Positions 9,080-16,701 of a stretch of 64,000 nt of DNA are shown in pieces. The notes under the pieces were generated by a model. That model saw only the letters and a program-made list of their open reading frames with translations. It did no database searches and was not told the origin of the DNA. Source of the DNA: an uncultured Flavobacteriaceae bacterium (GTDB taxonomy: Bacteria > Bacteroidota > Bacteroidia > Flavobacteriales > Flavobacteriaceae). The position numbers were made by a program, and so were the translations under genes. How positions within the stretch are numbered: position 1 is the first letter of the stretch; each line of letters begins with the position of its first letter. The stretch is taken from positions 372,001-436,000 of the forward strand of contig CALSMD010000001.1 in the NCBI GenBank assembly GCA_943787365.1, given 5' to 3'.

Positions 9080-9504
9080 TGCCGCTAGTTTGCGCTCCCG
9101 CTAAGTTGTACTTAGTGGCGTCAGAGATTGGCAAGTCTCGCTCTCGCCACGCTATAGCGTGGTAACGTCAAAGATTGGTAGGAAGTATGGGTGAAAGTAA
9201 AAAGCGTTTTTAGCTAGTTTACGTCCACTAAGTACAACTTAGCGGGAGCGGGGAATGTGTTTGGAGTCCACGCTACCGCCACGCTAAAGCGTGGTTGCGA
9301 CAAAGATTGGTAGGAAGTATGAGTGAAAGTAAAAAACGTTTTTAGGATAGTGTTCTAGTTTACGGCCACTAAGTACAACTTAGCGGGAGGGGAGATTCAG
9401 GACTAAATCCTGAATAGAATTTACATCCGATATGTTGAAATTGGGTGCCGAAATTTGTGATCTCCAATTTAAAAACTATTTTTACACACCCAAAAATTAA
9501 ACTA
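9080..9504. repeat. Field of hairpin (REP-like) repeats with a ~132-141 bp tandem duplication
   Basis: The 425 bases between the Rhs-like remnant and the ORF6N gene consist largely of repeats. Three copies of a hairpin with arms CCGCTAAGT and ACTTAGTGG around TGT lie at 9097-9118 (forward), 9225-9246 (inverted) and 9366-9387 (inverted). A second palindrome, CCACGCTATAGCGTGG (9147-9162), recurs as CCACGCTAAAGCGTGG (9279-9294). A segment of about 45 bases starting CAAAGATTGGTAGGAAG at 9169 recurs at 9301 with three changes. The spacing of 132 and then 141 bases shows that the block was duplicated in tandem. A further hairpin of the same family is at 18372. Confidence 0.8.
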
Positions 9505-10032
9505 ATGAGCCAAACCAATCTAGTTCCAGAAGAGATAATAGCAAGTAAAATATATGAAATCCGAGGAAAGAAAGTTATGTTATCTTCTGATTTGGCAGAA
9601 CTTTATGGTGTAGAAACAAAAGTGTTAAACCAACAAGTTAAAAGGAATGTAAATCGTTTTCCAGAGCGATACATGTTCAAGGTAACACAGGAAGAATACA
9701 AAGCTTTAAGGTCACATTTTGTGACCTTAAAAAGAGGGCAACACTCAAAATATCCACCTTATGCATTTACCGAACACGGAATATTAATGTTATCAAGTAT
9801 ATTAAGAAGTTCGCAAGCAGAGAAAATAAACATTGTAATAATAGATACGTTTGTCAAAATAAGAAAACTACTTTTATTAGATAAAGATGTATTATTAAAA
9901 CTCAATGAAATAGAAGAAAAAGTAGCAAGTCAAGACCAACAAATACTAACCATTTTTAACTATCTAAAAAAGTTCATCAAAGAGGAAAGTGAACCACGAT
10001 CAAAGATAGGGTATAAGAAAGATAGAGAATAA
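9505..10032 (+). CDS. ORF6N-domain protein (phage-type DNA-binding/antirepressor-like)
   Basis: 175 residues from the ATG at 9505 (MSQTNLVPEE). The ORF6N domain fills the N-terminal two-thirds: VMLSSDLAELYGVETKVLNQ, NRFPERYMFKVTQEEY, YAFTEHGILMLSSIL. A helical C-terminal tail (VKIRKLLLLDKDVLLKLNEIEEK) is probably coiled coil. The domain is known from phage antirepressors and from host genes on mobile regions; it is predicted to bind DNA. An upstream GTG in frame at 9445 is not used here because the added residues look non-coding. No other phage gene is nearby, so this is an orphan, sitting beside a repeat field and a broken surface-protein gene. Confidence 0.85.
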   Translation: MSQTNLVPEEIIASKIYEIRGKKVMLSSDLAELYGVETKVLNQQVKRNVNRFPERYMFKVTQEEYKALRSHFVTLKRGQHSKYPPYAFTEHGILMLSSILRSSQAEKINIVIIDTFVKIRKLLLLDKDVLLKLNEIEEKVASQDQQILTIFNYLKKFIKEESEPRSKIGYKKDRE

Positions 10033-10104
10033 ATTTGTTGCTGCTACAATTGCTAAATACCATATGCCATTGGATTAAGTTAAGCTGGGTTTCTAACAGG
10101 GGCA

Positions 10105-10134
10105 ATTCTGAAATAAAATCAGAATGACAGTTTT
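10105..10134. repeat. Short copy of the ATTCTGA/TCAGAAT hairpin repeat (convergent gap)
   Basis: ATTCTGA and TCAGAAT form a 7-bp stem around AATAAAA, followed by GACAGTTTT. The same flanks occur at 15074-15122, where the stem encloses an extra palindrome. Both copies lie between convergent genes, where they could act as bidirectional transcription stops. Confidence 0.6.
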
Positions 10135-10162
10135 CCTACATTATTAAACAATCCCTTTCTAT

Positions 10163-11728
10163 CTAATCCTCAAATTCAGTCGCATTATAAGCCCCTAAAT
10201 CGGGTGGCGACGTGCGTGTGGTATTTGTGATGTCTACGTTTAAGTTTCCAGATGTAATTCCAGCACCCTCTGCGGGCGAACCGAGAGGAATGTTCAGCTG
10301 ATTGTTAGAAGGGTCTAAAAACTGAGGATCGTTGTTAAACATCACATTTTCGTAGTGATCCGTATTGGTGAAATCGTATTGGGACTCTGAATAAAAGTCT
10401 GTTGGATCGTCAAAATAGATTAGACTATTAGTGAATTTAAAATTAAATACTTCTGAGGGTTCTTTTTCTAATAACAACTCTGGATTGTCATTTCCATAAA
10501 CAATACAGTTGGTGAAATTTGCAGATTCTAAAGGATTTGTAAATACGTTGTTTTCTGCATCAATAATAAAATTATTAAGTAATAAGGCCGGGAATTGTCT
10601 AAAGCTATTGCTCCAATAGTTAGCAATGGTCGAATGCGTAAAATTATAATTTCCGCCGTAGGTACCCGCAAAAGAGGACACGCCGCTAATATTGAGCACT
10701 ACATTTTCAGCACTGATGGAAGTACCTCTGCCTAAAATCCCATAATTACTGGAGTTATAAATCTGTGAATTTGTAATCACCAGTTTTGTAGGGTCGTCTT
10801 GATTGCCATCACTTAAAATTCCCACCGTTCCATTTTTGATGGTTGCATGATTGATGCTGTTGTTGGAACTGCCAGATAATAACCAAATGGCTTCCCATTG
10901 TCCTGGAATGTTTTCGTAAAGAGGTTCCAAACGATCGCCCTGAATAATGATTTCATTCTCCAAAATTTCGGCGTCTAAACTCGGTGATCCATTGATGTGT
11001 AAGGAAGCATTATCTGTAATCAAAAGTCCTGAATTGGCATGAAAATGTACACGTGCTCCTGCATTAATATCAAGTGTTTTTCCGCCTGCTACAGCTGCAT
11101 AGCCGTAAACAACATAAGGTTTTTCATTAGTGAACGTTAATTCGGTATCTTCTAAAAAACGACCTTGCACATTGGTTTCATCGTCAACACCATCGCCATC
11201 TACATCAAAAATGAGTGTTTCCACGACGCCATTGGCATCTTTATTCGGATAGATAAATACGGCATCTTTTACCAAGGTTACCAATTCTACTTTTTGAGTG
11301 TTAGTACCTGTTCCAAATTCAATCGCATCGGTGTATAAAAACTGTGTTTCATTGGCGACTAAAGGCTGAATATCGATGGTCGTTTCAATAAAGACAAACA
11401 TACTGTCTTGTGCCAAAAGTTCTACATTTTCAAATTCTTTCCCGACCAGAGTCCCATTTCCAAGCATACCATCCACATTCATACGGTAGTTAGAATTTTG
11501 TCCGTTGCTCAATTTTAAAGACGGAATCAGAATGTCATCATCAGAGTTGTTATACACTTTAAGTGTGTAGGTGCTAGATCCTATATTTGAAAAAACAGTA
11601 TCTAAATAGACCGTGTCTTTTGAAAAAGTAAGAGTGCCTGTACTAGGAGTAAATTCAAAGTCTTGACGACAAGAACTCCAAAAAATGAGCGTAAAAAAAC
11701 TTACTATAAAATAAAGAGAGCGATTCAT
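10163..11728 (-). CDS. Outer-surface lipoprotein with right-handed beta-helix
   Basis: 521 residues from the ATG at 11728; this start puts a lipoprotein signal (MNRSLYFIVSFFTLIFWSSC) at the front, while the longer in-frame start would bury it. After Cys20 there is an Ig/ASPM-like strand-rich region (TGTLTFSKDTVYLDTVFSNIGSSTYTLKVYNNS), a calcium-type loop (DVDGDGVDDETN), and then a long series of short N-rich strands (INHATIKNGTVGIL, LVITNSQIYNSSNYGILG, NFTNCIVYGND) typical of a parallel beta-helix (pectate-lyase-like fold, possibly DUF1565-related). No catalytic residues can be assigned. Role inferred: cell-surface carbohydrate binding or structure. It lies upstream of nothing obviously related. 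Confidence 0.75.
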   Translation of the reverse strand: MNRSLYFIVSFFTLIFWSSCRQDFEFTPSTGTLTFSKDTVYLDTVFSNIGSSTYTLKVYNNSDDDILIPSLKLSNGQNSNYRMNVDGMLGNGTLVGKEFENVELLAQDSMFVFIETTIDIQPLVANETQFLYTDAIEFGTGTNTQKVELVTLVKDAVFIYPNKDANGVVETLIFDVDGDGVDDETNVQGRFLEDTELTFTNEKPYVVYGYAAVAGGKTLDINAGARVHFHANSGLLITDNASLHINGSPSLDAEILENEIIIQGDRLEPLYENIPGQWEAIWLLSGSSNNSINHATIKNGTVGILSDGNQDDPTKLVITNSQIYNSSNYGILGRGTSISAENVVLNISGVSSFAGTYGGNYNFTHSTIANYWSNSFRQFPALLLNNFIIDAENNVFTNPLESANFTNCIVYGNDNPELLLEKEPSEVFNFKFTNSLIYFDDPTDFYSESQYDFTNTDHYENVMFNNDPQFLDPSNNQLNIPLGSPAEGAGITSGNLNVDITNTTRTSPPDLGAYNATEFED

Positions 11729-11793
11729 GTGATGTACTGTTTTGGTAAAAATATAACTTTTCAAGCTAATATATATTGTTGTGATTATTTAAA

Positions 11794-12183
11794 TTAACGA
11801 AACACATCAGCAATCCTAGTGCTGATTCGTTTTGGCCTTTTGCTTGTTGCATCTAACAAACACCAAGTGGTTTCAGATTTGACAATCAATTTGTCACTGT
11901 TCTTATGATACATTTCAACGATGCGTGTAGAGGTGACGCCCTCAGAGTGTGTTACATAGGTTTTGAGATGAATTTCATCGTGGAGTTTGGCAGCAGATTT
12001 ATACTCGATATGATGGCTCAATAACACCCATACATTTTCTTGTTGTTGGAGTGGAGTGGTGGCAGCTTCCCAATGCGACTTCGCGATGTCTTGAACCCAT
12101 TGCACATAACGTACATTATTCACATGCATTAAGTCGTCTAAATCATCTGCAACTACAGATCGAGTGGCTTCAAATACCGTCAT
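11794..12183 (-). CDS. Acyl-CoA thioesterase, hotdog fold (YbgC/4HBT family)
   Basis: 129 residues, the length of a single hotdog domain. The motif DDLDDLMHVNNVRYVQWVQD near residues 13-32 is the family's active-site and helix region (usually D-x-x-x-H-V-N-N). It hydrolyses acyl-CoA thioesters; the chain length is not predictable. Its ATG overlaps the stop of the upstream glutaminyl cyclase gene by one base (TAATG), implying translational coupling, though a functional link is not obvious. Confidence 0.88.
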   Translation of the reverse strand: MTVFEATRSVVADDLDDLMHVNNVRYVQWVQDIAKSHWEAATTPLQQQENVWVLLSHHIEYKSAAKLHDEIHLKTYVTHSEGVTSTRIVEMYHKNSDKLIVKSETTWCLLDATSKRPKRISTRIADVFR

Positions 12184-13208
12184 TAATTTTCAATAATTTT
12201 AACTTCAAACAATTTATCCCAACGTTTTCCAGTGACAAATAAGGTTTTTGTTTTTGGGTTGTAGGCCATTCCATTTAAAACATCCAATCCTTGGTGTTTG
12301 GTTACTTTTGTTTTTAAGGCTTTAAAATCGATGACGGCTTCGATCGCCCCATTTTCTGGATTGATGATGGCGACGCCATTTTTCTGATAACGATTCGCAT
12401 AGATCATACCATCGACCCATTCCAACTCATTAAGGTTTGTCAATTTTCCTTTATTGGTGTAGGCTTGCAAAGACCCTTCTTCCGCAAGGGTATTGGGATT
12501 CAAAAACCATAAATATTCAGATCCATCAGATTTATAAAACTTCTGACCGTCGTTACACAATCCCCAGCCTTCTTTACTTTGTCCGTAATTAAAAGTTTCT
12601 ATCTGTTCAAAACTGTTGACATCATACACCAAACCACGGCCTTCTTTCCATGTGAGTTGATAAATTTTATCATTTAAAACCGACAGCCCTTCCCCAAAAT
12701 AAGAAGCACTTAAATCAATATTTTTAAGAACGGTTCCATTTTTATAATCAAGTTTTCTCAGTTTAGATTCGCCGTATTGCCCCGTACTTTCATAAAGTTC
12801 TCCATTATAAAATTCGAGTCCTTGTGTATAAGACGTGATGTCGTGAGCATAGGTATTCACAATTTCATAGGTATATATTTTTGGAGCGGCAGCATTCACC
12901 ACAATCACCTTTTTAAGAACGACTTGAAACGTATCATCATAAAACACTTTGGCTTTTATAAGTTTTTCACCTAAAGGCATGGAGGATAAATCTACGGACT
13001 TCGAGATTTTTCGAGTATCCAAAGTCAACTGAATAGAGTCAAAATCTATATTGTTTGGATTCAGAAGCTCAACAGAAAGTGTTTCAGCATTGGAAATTAT
13101 GTTTGTCTCACTGTTCGTTTGGATGGAAAAGTTTGTTTTTGTAGTCGATCCGCAGGCGGAGATCAAAATGCTAAGTCCAATGAATGTCAATAGTTTGTAG
13201 GTATGCAT
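12183..13208 (-). CDS. Glutaminyl-peptide cyclotransferase, lipoprotein
   Basis: 341 residues. A lipoprotein signal (LLTFIGLSILISAC, Cys at 19) is followed by a short linker domain and then a glutamine cyclotransferase beta-propeller: YTQGLEFYNGELYESTGQYGESKLRK, LTWKEGRGLVYD, GWGLCNDGQKFYKSDGSEYLWFLNP, NELEWVDGMIYANRY, and GLDVLNGMAYNP. The enzyme type converts N-terminal glutamine of peptides to pyroglutamate. In Bacteroidota it commonly acts in the periplasm, and many exported proteins in this phylum start with Gln after signal cleavage. Both the T9SS protein and the Rhs remnant in this window have Gln at or near the predicted mature end (SAQ, SQ). Confidence 0.92.
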   Translation of the reverse strand: MHTYKLLTFIGLSILISACGSTTKTNFSIQTNSETNIISNAETLSVELLNPNNIDFDSIQLTLDTRKISKSVDLSSMPLGEKLIKAKVFYDDTFQVVLKKVIVVNAAAPKIYTYEIVNTYAHDITSYTQGLEFYNGELYESTGQYGESKLRKLDYKNGTVLKNIDLSASYFGEGLSVLNDKIYQLTWKEGRGLVYDVNSFEQIETFNYGQSKEGWGLCNDGQKFYKSDGSEYLWFLNPNTLAEEGSLQAYTNKGKLTNLNELEWVDGMIYANRYQKNGVAIINPENGAIEAVIDFKALKTKVTKHQGLDVLNGMAYNPKTKTLFVTGKRWDKLFEVKIIEN

Positions 13209-13262
13209 AGTGCAATTATATTTTTTAGCAATTTATTTATTTATATTCAGTTAAAAAAATCA

Positions 13263-13292
13263 TTGCGTGAATATTAAAACTTTGTATCTTTG
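13263..13292 (+). promoter_or_regulatory. Promoter of the SRP RNA gene
   Basis: TTG at 13263-13265, exactly 19 bases, then TATCTTTG at 13285-13292, a perfect TAnnTTTG. Predicted start of transcription is near 13297, which coincides with the first base of the RNA stem. This is one of the best promoter matches in the window. Confidence 0.8.
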
Positions 13293-13296
13293 CAGA

Positions 13297-13390
13297 GGCA
13301 AGTCCTACACAACTAGCTCCTATTGAATCCTCCAGGGCGGGAACGCAGCAAAGGTAAATGGTTGTAGCAGTGTGATGTAGGTAGCTTGCC
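13297..13390 (+). ncRNA. ffs: Signal recognition particle RNA (4.5S, small bacterial type)
   Basis: About 94 bases. The ends pair as GGCAAG...CTTGCC, with a second helix CCTAC...GTAGG inside. The conserved apical domain is seen as TCCAGGGCGGGAACGCAGCA, the Ffh-binding asymmetric loop and tetraloop region of small bacterial SRP RNA. It partners Ffh to target nascent membrane and secreted proteins. The stem end is followed by a run of six T residues. A near-consensus promoter starts it. A covariance search against the bacterial small SRP model would settle the ends. Confidence 0.92.
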
Positions 13391-13454
13391 ATTTTTTGTA
13401 CCCCATAGTTTCCATAAATCTTCCTATCTTTAGCTTCTTAAATCACAAAAGTTC

Positions 13455-14258
13455 ATGGCAAAAGTTATTTTAATTACAGGCGGATCTTCTGGGATTGGAA
13501 AATCAGTAGGAGAATACCTCACCGACAAAGGTTTTACCGTTTATGGTACAAGCCGATTTCCAGAAAAATATACAGATTCTAAATTTCCAATTATAAAATT
13601 AGATGTCACGCAAACAGCGTCCATTTTTGAATGTGTTTCTGAGTTAATTTCTAAAACAGGTCAAATTGATGTATTGGTCAATAATGCCGGTGTTGGTATT
13701 ACGGGCCCTTTAGAAGAAATTCCAATGGAGGAGATGAAACGTAATTTTGAAACAAATCTTTTTGGACCTATAAATATGATCAATGCCGTGTTGCCTCACA
13801 TGCGTTTGCAGCAATCGGGACAAATTCTAAACATCACGTCTATTGCGGGCTATATGGGATTGCCATTTAGAGGCGTTTACAGTGCGAGTAAAGGCGCTTT
13901 GGAGCTGATTACGGAATCGTATCGAATGGAACTCAAAGCCTTCAACATTACGATGAGTAATATTGCCCCTGGAGATTTTGCGACCAACATCGCCGCCGGA
14001 CGTTATCATGCCCCATTATTAGAAGATTCTCCATATAAAAAACCTTACAGAACGACTTTAGATCTGATGGATTCCCATGTGGATTCTGGGAAAAATCCGT
14101 TGCTCATGGCTCAGGTGGTTCATAAAATTATCACTTCTAAAAACCCAAAAATTCATTATAAAGTTGGGGCATTCCTACAAAAGTTTTCAGTGGTCTTAAA
14201 GCGCATCCTTCCGGATTTGTGGTATGAGAAGCTTTTAAGTCGTTTTTATAATATATAA
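13455..14258 (+). CDS. Short-chain dehydrogenase/reductase
   Basis: 267 residues, a classical SDR. TGGSSGIGK (8-16) binds the cofactor, NNAG lies near residue 76, and the catalytic YSASK is near residue 142, after the conserved serine in NITSIAGYMG. TSR (about 36-38) after the second strand suggests NADP preference. The substrate cannot be predicted. It follows the SRP RNA by 64 bases and precedes the aldolase gene by 84 bases, which has its own promoter. Confidence 0.9.
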   Translation: MAKVILITGGSSGIGKSVGEYLTDKGFTVYGTSRFPEKYTDSKFPIIKLDVTQTASIFECVSELISKTGQIDVLVNNAGVGITGPLEEIPMEEMKRNFETNLFGPINMINAVLPHMRLQQSGQILNITSIAGYMGLPFRGVYSASKGALELITESYRMELKAFNITMSNIAPGDFATNIAAGRYHAPLLEDSPYKKPYRTTLDLMDSHVDSGKNPLLMAQVVHKIITSKNPKIHYKVGAFLQKFSVVLKRILPDLWYEKLLSRFYNI

Positions 14259-14286
14259 CACAAGACATTATTTTTTGTAATAACCG

Positions 14287-14316
14287 TTGTCAAGCAGTTA
14301 TAATGTATTAATTTTA
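14287..14316 (+). promoter_or_regulatory. Promoter upstream of fructose-6-phosphate aldolase
   Basis: TTG at 14287-14289, exactly 19 bases, then TAATTTTA at 14309-14316, one base from TAnnTTTG. The following ACACC is also seen after the same box at 58312, upstream of the DUF3817 gene. Confidence 0.55.
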
Positions 14317-14342
14317 CACCAATTAATTCAAATCAAAAAATC

Positions 14343-14996
14343 ATGAAATTTTTTATTGACACTGCCAATTTAGATCAGATTAAAGAAGCGCAAGACCTTG
14401 GTGTTTTGGATGGCGTTACTACCAACCCATCATTAATGGCCAAAGAAGGCATCACTGGTGCAGAAAACATTTTGAACCACTACAAAGCCATTTGCGCGAT
14501 TGTTGAAGGAGATGTGTCTGCGGAAGTTATTTCTACAGATTTTGATGGGATGGTTAAAGAAGGGGAGGCTCTAGCAGCTTTGCATCCACAAATTGTGGTG
14601 AAACTTCCAATGATTAAAGACGGTGTAAAAGCGTGTAAATATTTCAGTGATAAAGGGATTAGAACCAATGTTACTTTGGTGTTTTCACCCGGGCAAGCTT
14701 TGTTAGCTGCCAAAGCTGGTGCGACCTATGTATCGCCGTTTATCGGACGTTTGGATGATATTTCTACAGACGGTTTGAATTTAATTGCGGAGATTCGTCT
14801 TATCTACGATAATTACGGATTTGGGACTGAAATTTTAGCAGCTTCTGTGCGTCATACCATGCACGTGATTGACTGTGCTAAATTAGGCGCCGATGTCATG
14901 ACAGGTCCTTTGAGCTCTATTGAAGGTTTGTTACGTCACCCATTGACTGATAGTGGTTTGGCTAAATTTTTAGAAGATTATAAGAAGGGGAATTAA
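14343..14996 (+). CDS. fsa: Fructose-6-phosphate aldolase/transaldolase-like (TalC/Fsa family)
   Basis: 217 residues, the short single-domain transaldolase-like family. [16 protein letters not shown] and DGVTTNPSL are hallmark segments; the Schiff-base lysine is K87 in VVKLPM. FSA-type members cleave fructose 6-phosphate to dihydroxyacetone and glyceraldehyde 3-phosphate, while others are true transaldolases; sequence alone does not fully separate them. Monocistronic, with its own promoter, and followed by a complex hairpin repeat. Confidence 0.9.
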   Translation: MKFFIDTANLDQIKEAQDLGVLDGVTTNPSLMAKEGITGAENILNHYKAICAIVEGDVSAEVISTDFDGMVKEGEALAALHPQIVVKLPMIKDGVKACKYFSDKGIRTNVTLVFSPGQALLAAKAGATYVSPFIGRLDDISTDGLNLIAEIRLIYDNYGFGTEILAASVRHTMHVIDCAKLGADVMTGPLSSIEGLLRHPLTDSGLAKFLEDYKKGN

Positions 14997-15050
14997 TTAT
15001 TTGATTTAAATAGATGCAGTTTGCGAAGGCTGTCTAGAAAGGTTTTGCTT

Positions 15051-15122
15051 TGTCAATCTGAACTTGTTTCAGATTCTGAAATAAACCTGCCTACCGTCAG
15101 GCAGGTTCAGAATGACAGTTTT
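15051..15122. repeat. Nested hairpin repeat in convergent gap
   Basis: Outer arms TGTCAATCTGAA (15051-15062) and TTCAGAATGACA (15106-15117) pair at 11 of 12 positions. Inside is a second perfect stem, CCTGCCT (15086-15092) with AGGCAGG (15099-15105). The part ATTCTGAAATAAA...TCAGAATGACAGTTTT is shared with the simpler copy at 10105-10134. Location between convergent genes suggests a two-way terminator or a dispersed intergenic repeat. Confidence 0.7.
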
Positions 15123-15145
15123 TCTACTTTTTAGAGAGTCTTTTT

Positions 15146-16552
15146 TTATTTGTATGCCTTTAGAAGTACTTCAAATTCAGGATCAAACAAATCGGCGGTA
15201 GCATTTAAAATAACGCCATTACGATCCACAATCAAAACTTTTTTTATGTAGTTAATCGCCAAGCGTTTTTTGGCATAGGAGGGATCTGCAAAACGGTATT
15301 CGTTGTTGATTTTGAACTGATTTCCGAAAATCATATTTCTCCATACATAGGTGTGCATGGAGTTGATATTGATGGCAACAAAATCAATGTTTGGTAATTG
15401 TTCTTGTAGGGTTTTCACTTTGATATGACTGTTTTCAAAATGGTAACGACTGGCATTGTCCCAAAAATAAATCACCGTTGTTTTATCAAATATCGTATTG
15501 ATATTTACGGTTTCATTTGTATGATTGATCACTTCAATCGCCGGCAGTGGATAGCCGGGTTGCAATCCTTGTGCATTTTTAAACAGGTCTTTAATGTATT
15601 TTTTATCCTTTTCATTGGTGCTTTTATCCAAAAAAGATTGGTACAAAATATAACTCTGATCGATGGAATTTGAATTGGAAATGAAATTCCGTGTGGTGTA
15701 TTTTAGTAAATTATTTTTAATCATGGTATTGGTCACCAAGCTATCGATGAGCTCTAACTTTCGACTGGTGTAGTCCAACTGATGGTCGTCAAATGTGAAT
15801 TCCGTATTGATAGTAGTCAATTGTTCCAGTGCCAAATTATTGATGTGAGGAAATAAAAAATTATAGTAAGGATAAAAATCTTTAAGATCGATATCGTTGT
15901 AAATAATTTCCTTTCTGAAATCATAAAAATCAGATGGAAGTTCTTTGAAATAACTAAAATTGTTAACTCCGAAATGACGGAACGGATACAATTCTTTTCG
16001 CGTAAAGTAATGGTATTTTATACTGGAGAGCGCTACCTTTTTAAAGAGTTCAGAATTTGGATTTTTTTTCATAAACAACTCCAAGTCTGTAGTATTTTTA
16101 GAAATGAATGCTTCAATATTTTGATGAAATTCCTCAGGGGATTTGGCGTAAAACGCATTGGTTTTACGGTCTTCTTTTTCTAGTTTTAATAAAAGATTAA
16201 TGAGATAATTATTTTTTTTAGCACCAATCCCGTTATAAACGATCGATTCGTCAAAATCATGAGTATTGATGTGCATCATAATACTGTCATTTTCTTCCAG
16301 TAAAATGGATTGGTATTTTCCGCCATGCACAAAAGAATGAATCCCCGGTTTGAAGTTTGTGAAATGATGAAAAAACCGATTCTCATCATTCAGATATAAG
16401 GTGTCTGTGTTGTTTTGTGTATCATATAAAACAACATAATTATTACTTGGATTGATGATGTCCCCACCCACAAAAACAGGTTTGATTTCTTCGGGACTGG
16501 TCTGACAGCCCACAAAGATTAAAAGCCCAAAAAGGAGGTGTATTGGTTTCAT
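15146..16552 (-). CDS. Lipoprotein with a thioredoxin-like fold lacking CxxC
   Basis: 468 residues. Lipoprotein signal LLFGLLIFVGC (Cys16), then a strand-rich N-terminal domain as in TlpA/DUF4369-type periplasmic proteins, a helical middle, and a C-terminal thioredoxin-like domain from about residue 330 (LPAIEVINHTNETVNINTI, TTVIYFWDNAS, IDFVAININ, KVLIVDRNGVI). Where TlpA-type proteins have WAxWCxxC, this one reads FWDNASRYH, with no cysteine. It is therefore unlikely to be a thiol oxidoreductase; a binding or structural role in the envelope is inferred. Confidence 0.7.
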   Translation of the reverse strand: MKPIHLLFGLLIFVGCQTSPEEIKPVFVGGDIINPSNNYVVLYDTQNNTDTLYLNDENRFFHHFTNFKPGIHSFVHGGKYQSILLEENDSIMMHINTHDFDESIVYNGIGAKKNNYLINLLLKLEKEDRKTNAFYAKSPEEFHQNIEAFISKNTTDLELFMKKNPNSELFKKVALSSIKYHYFTRKELYPFRHFGVNNFSYFKELPSDFYDFRKEIIYNDIDLKDFYPYYNFLFPHINNLALEQLTTINTEFTFDDHQLDYTSRKLELIDSLVTNTMIKNNLLKYTTRNFISNSNSIDQSYILYQSFLDKSTNEKDKKYIKDLFKNAQGLQPGYPLPAIEVINHTNETVNINTIFDKTTVIYFWDNASRYHFENSHIKVKTLQEQLPNIDFVAININSMHTYVWRNMIFGNQFKINNEYRFADPSYAKKRLAINYIKKVLIVDRNGVILNATADLFDPEFEVLLKAYK

Positions 16553-16652
16553 CTATATAAAAATATGGCAATTAATATCTTGATACTTTCAAAAGTACGC
16601 TATGATATGATTTATTCTTGTTAAGGCGTTGTTAAATTACGAGTCGGTTTAA

Positions 16653-16683
16653 TTTGATGGGTGGTTTGATTTATTTACTTTTG
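16653..16683 (+). promoter_or_regulatory. Promoter of the ABC-F gene, which fixes its start codon
   Basis: TTTG at 16653-16656, exactly 19 bases, then TACTTTTG at 16676-16683. Both elements match the Bacteroidota consensus. Transcription would start near 16688, so an in-frame ATG at 16654 lies inside the promoter and cannot be the start; translation must begin at 16702. Confidence 0.8.
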
Positions 16684-16701
16684 CAAAAAATTATTTTAAA
16701 C

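Noticed and set aside
9080-9440. CRISPR array
   Set aside because: Repeats are palindromic, few, in both orientations and unevenly spaced, with no uniform spacers and no cas genes.
12777-12974. Plus-strand ORFs inside glutaminyl cyclase and other long genes
   Set aside because: These are antisense shadows of well-supported genes with clear protein motifs on the other strand.
16654-16701. A 16-residue N-terminal extension of the ABC-F protein
   Set aside because: It would start inside the promoter, upstream of the predicted transcription start, and the family begins at the internal ATG.
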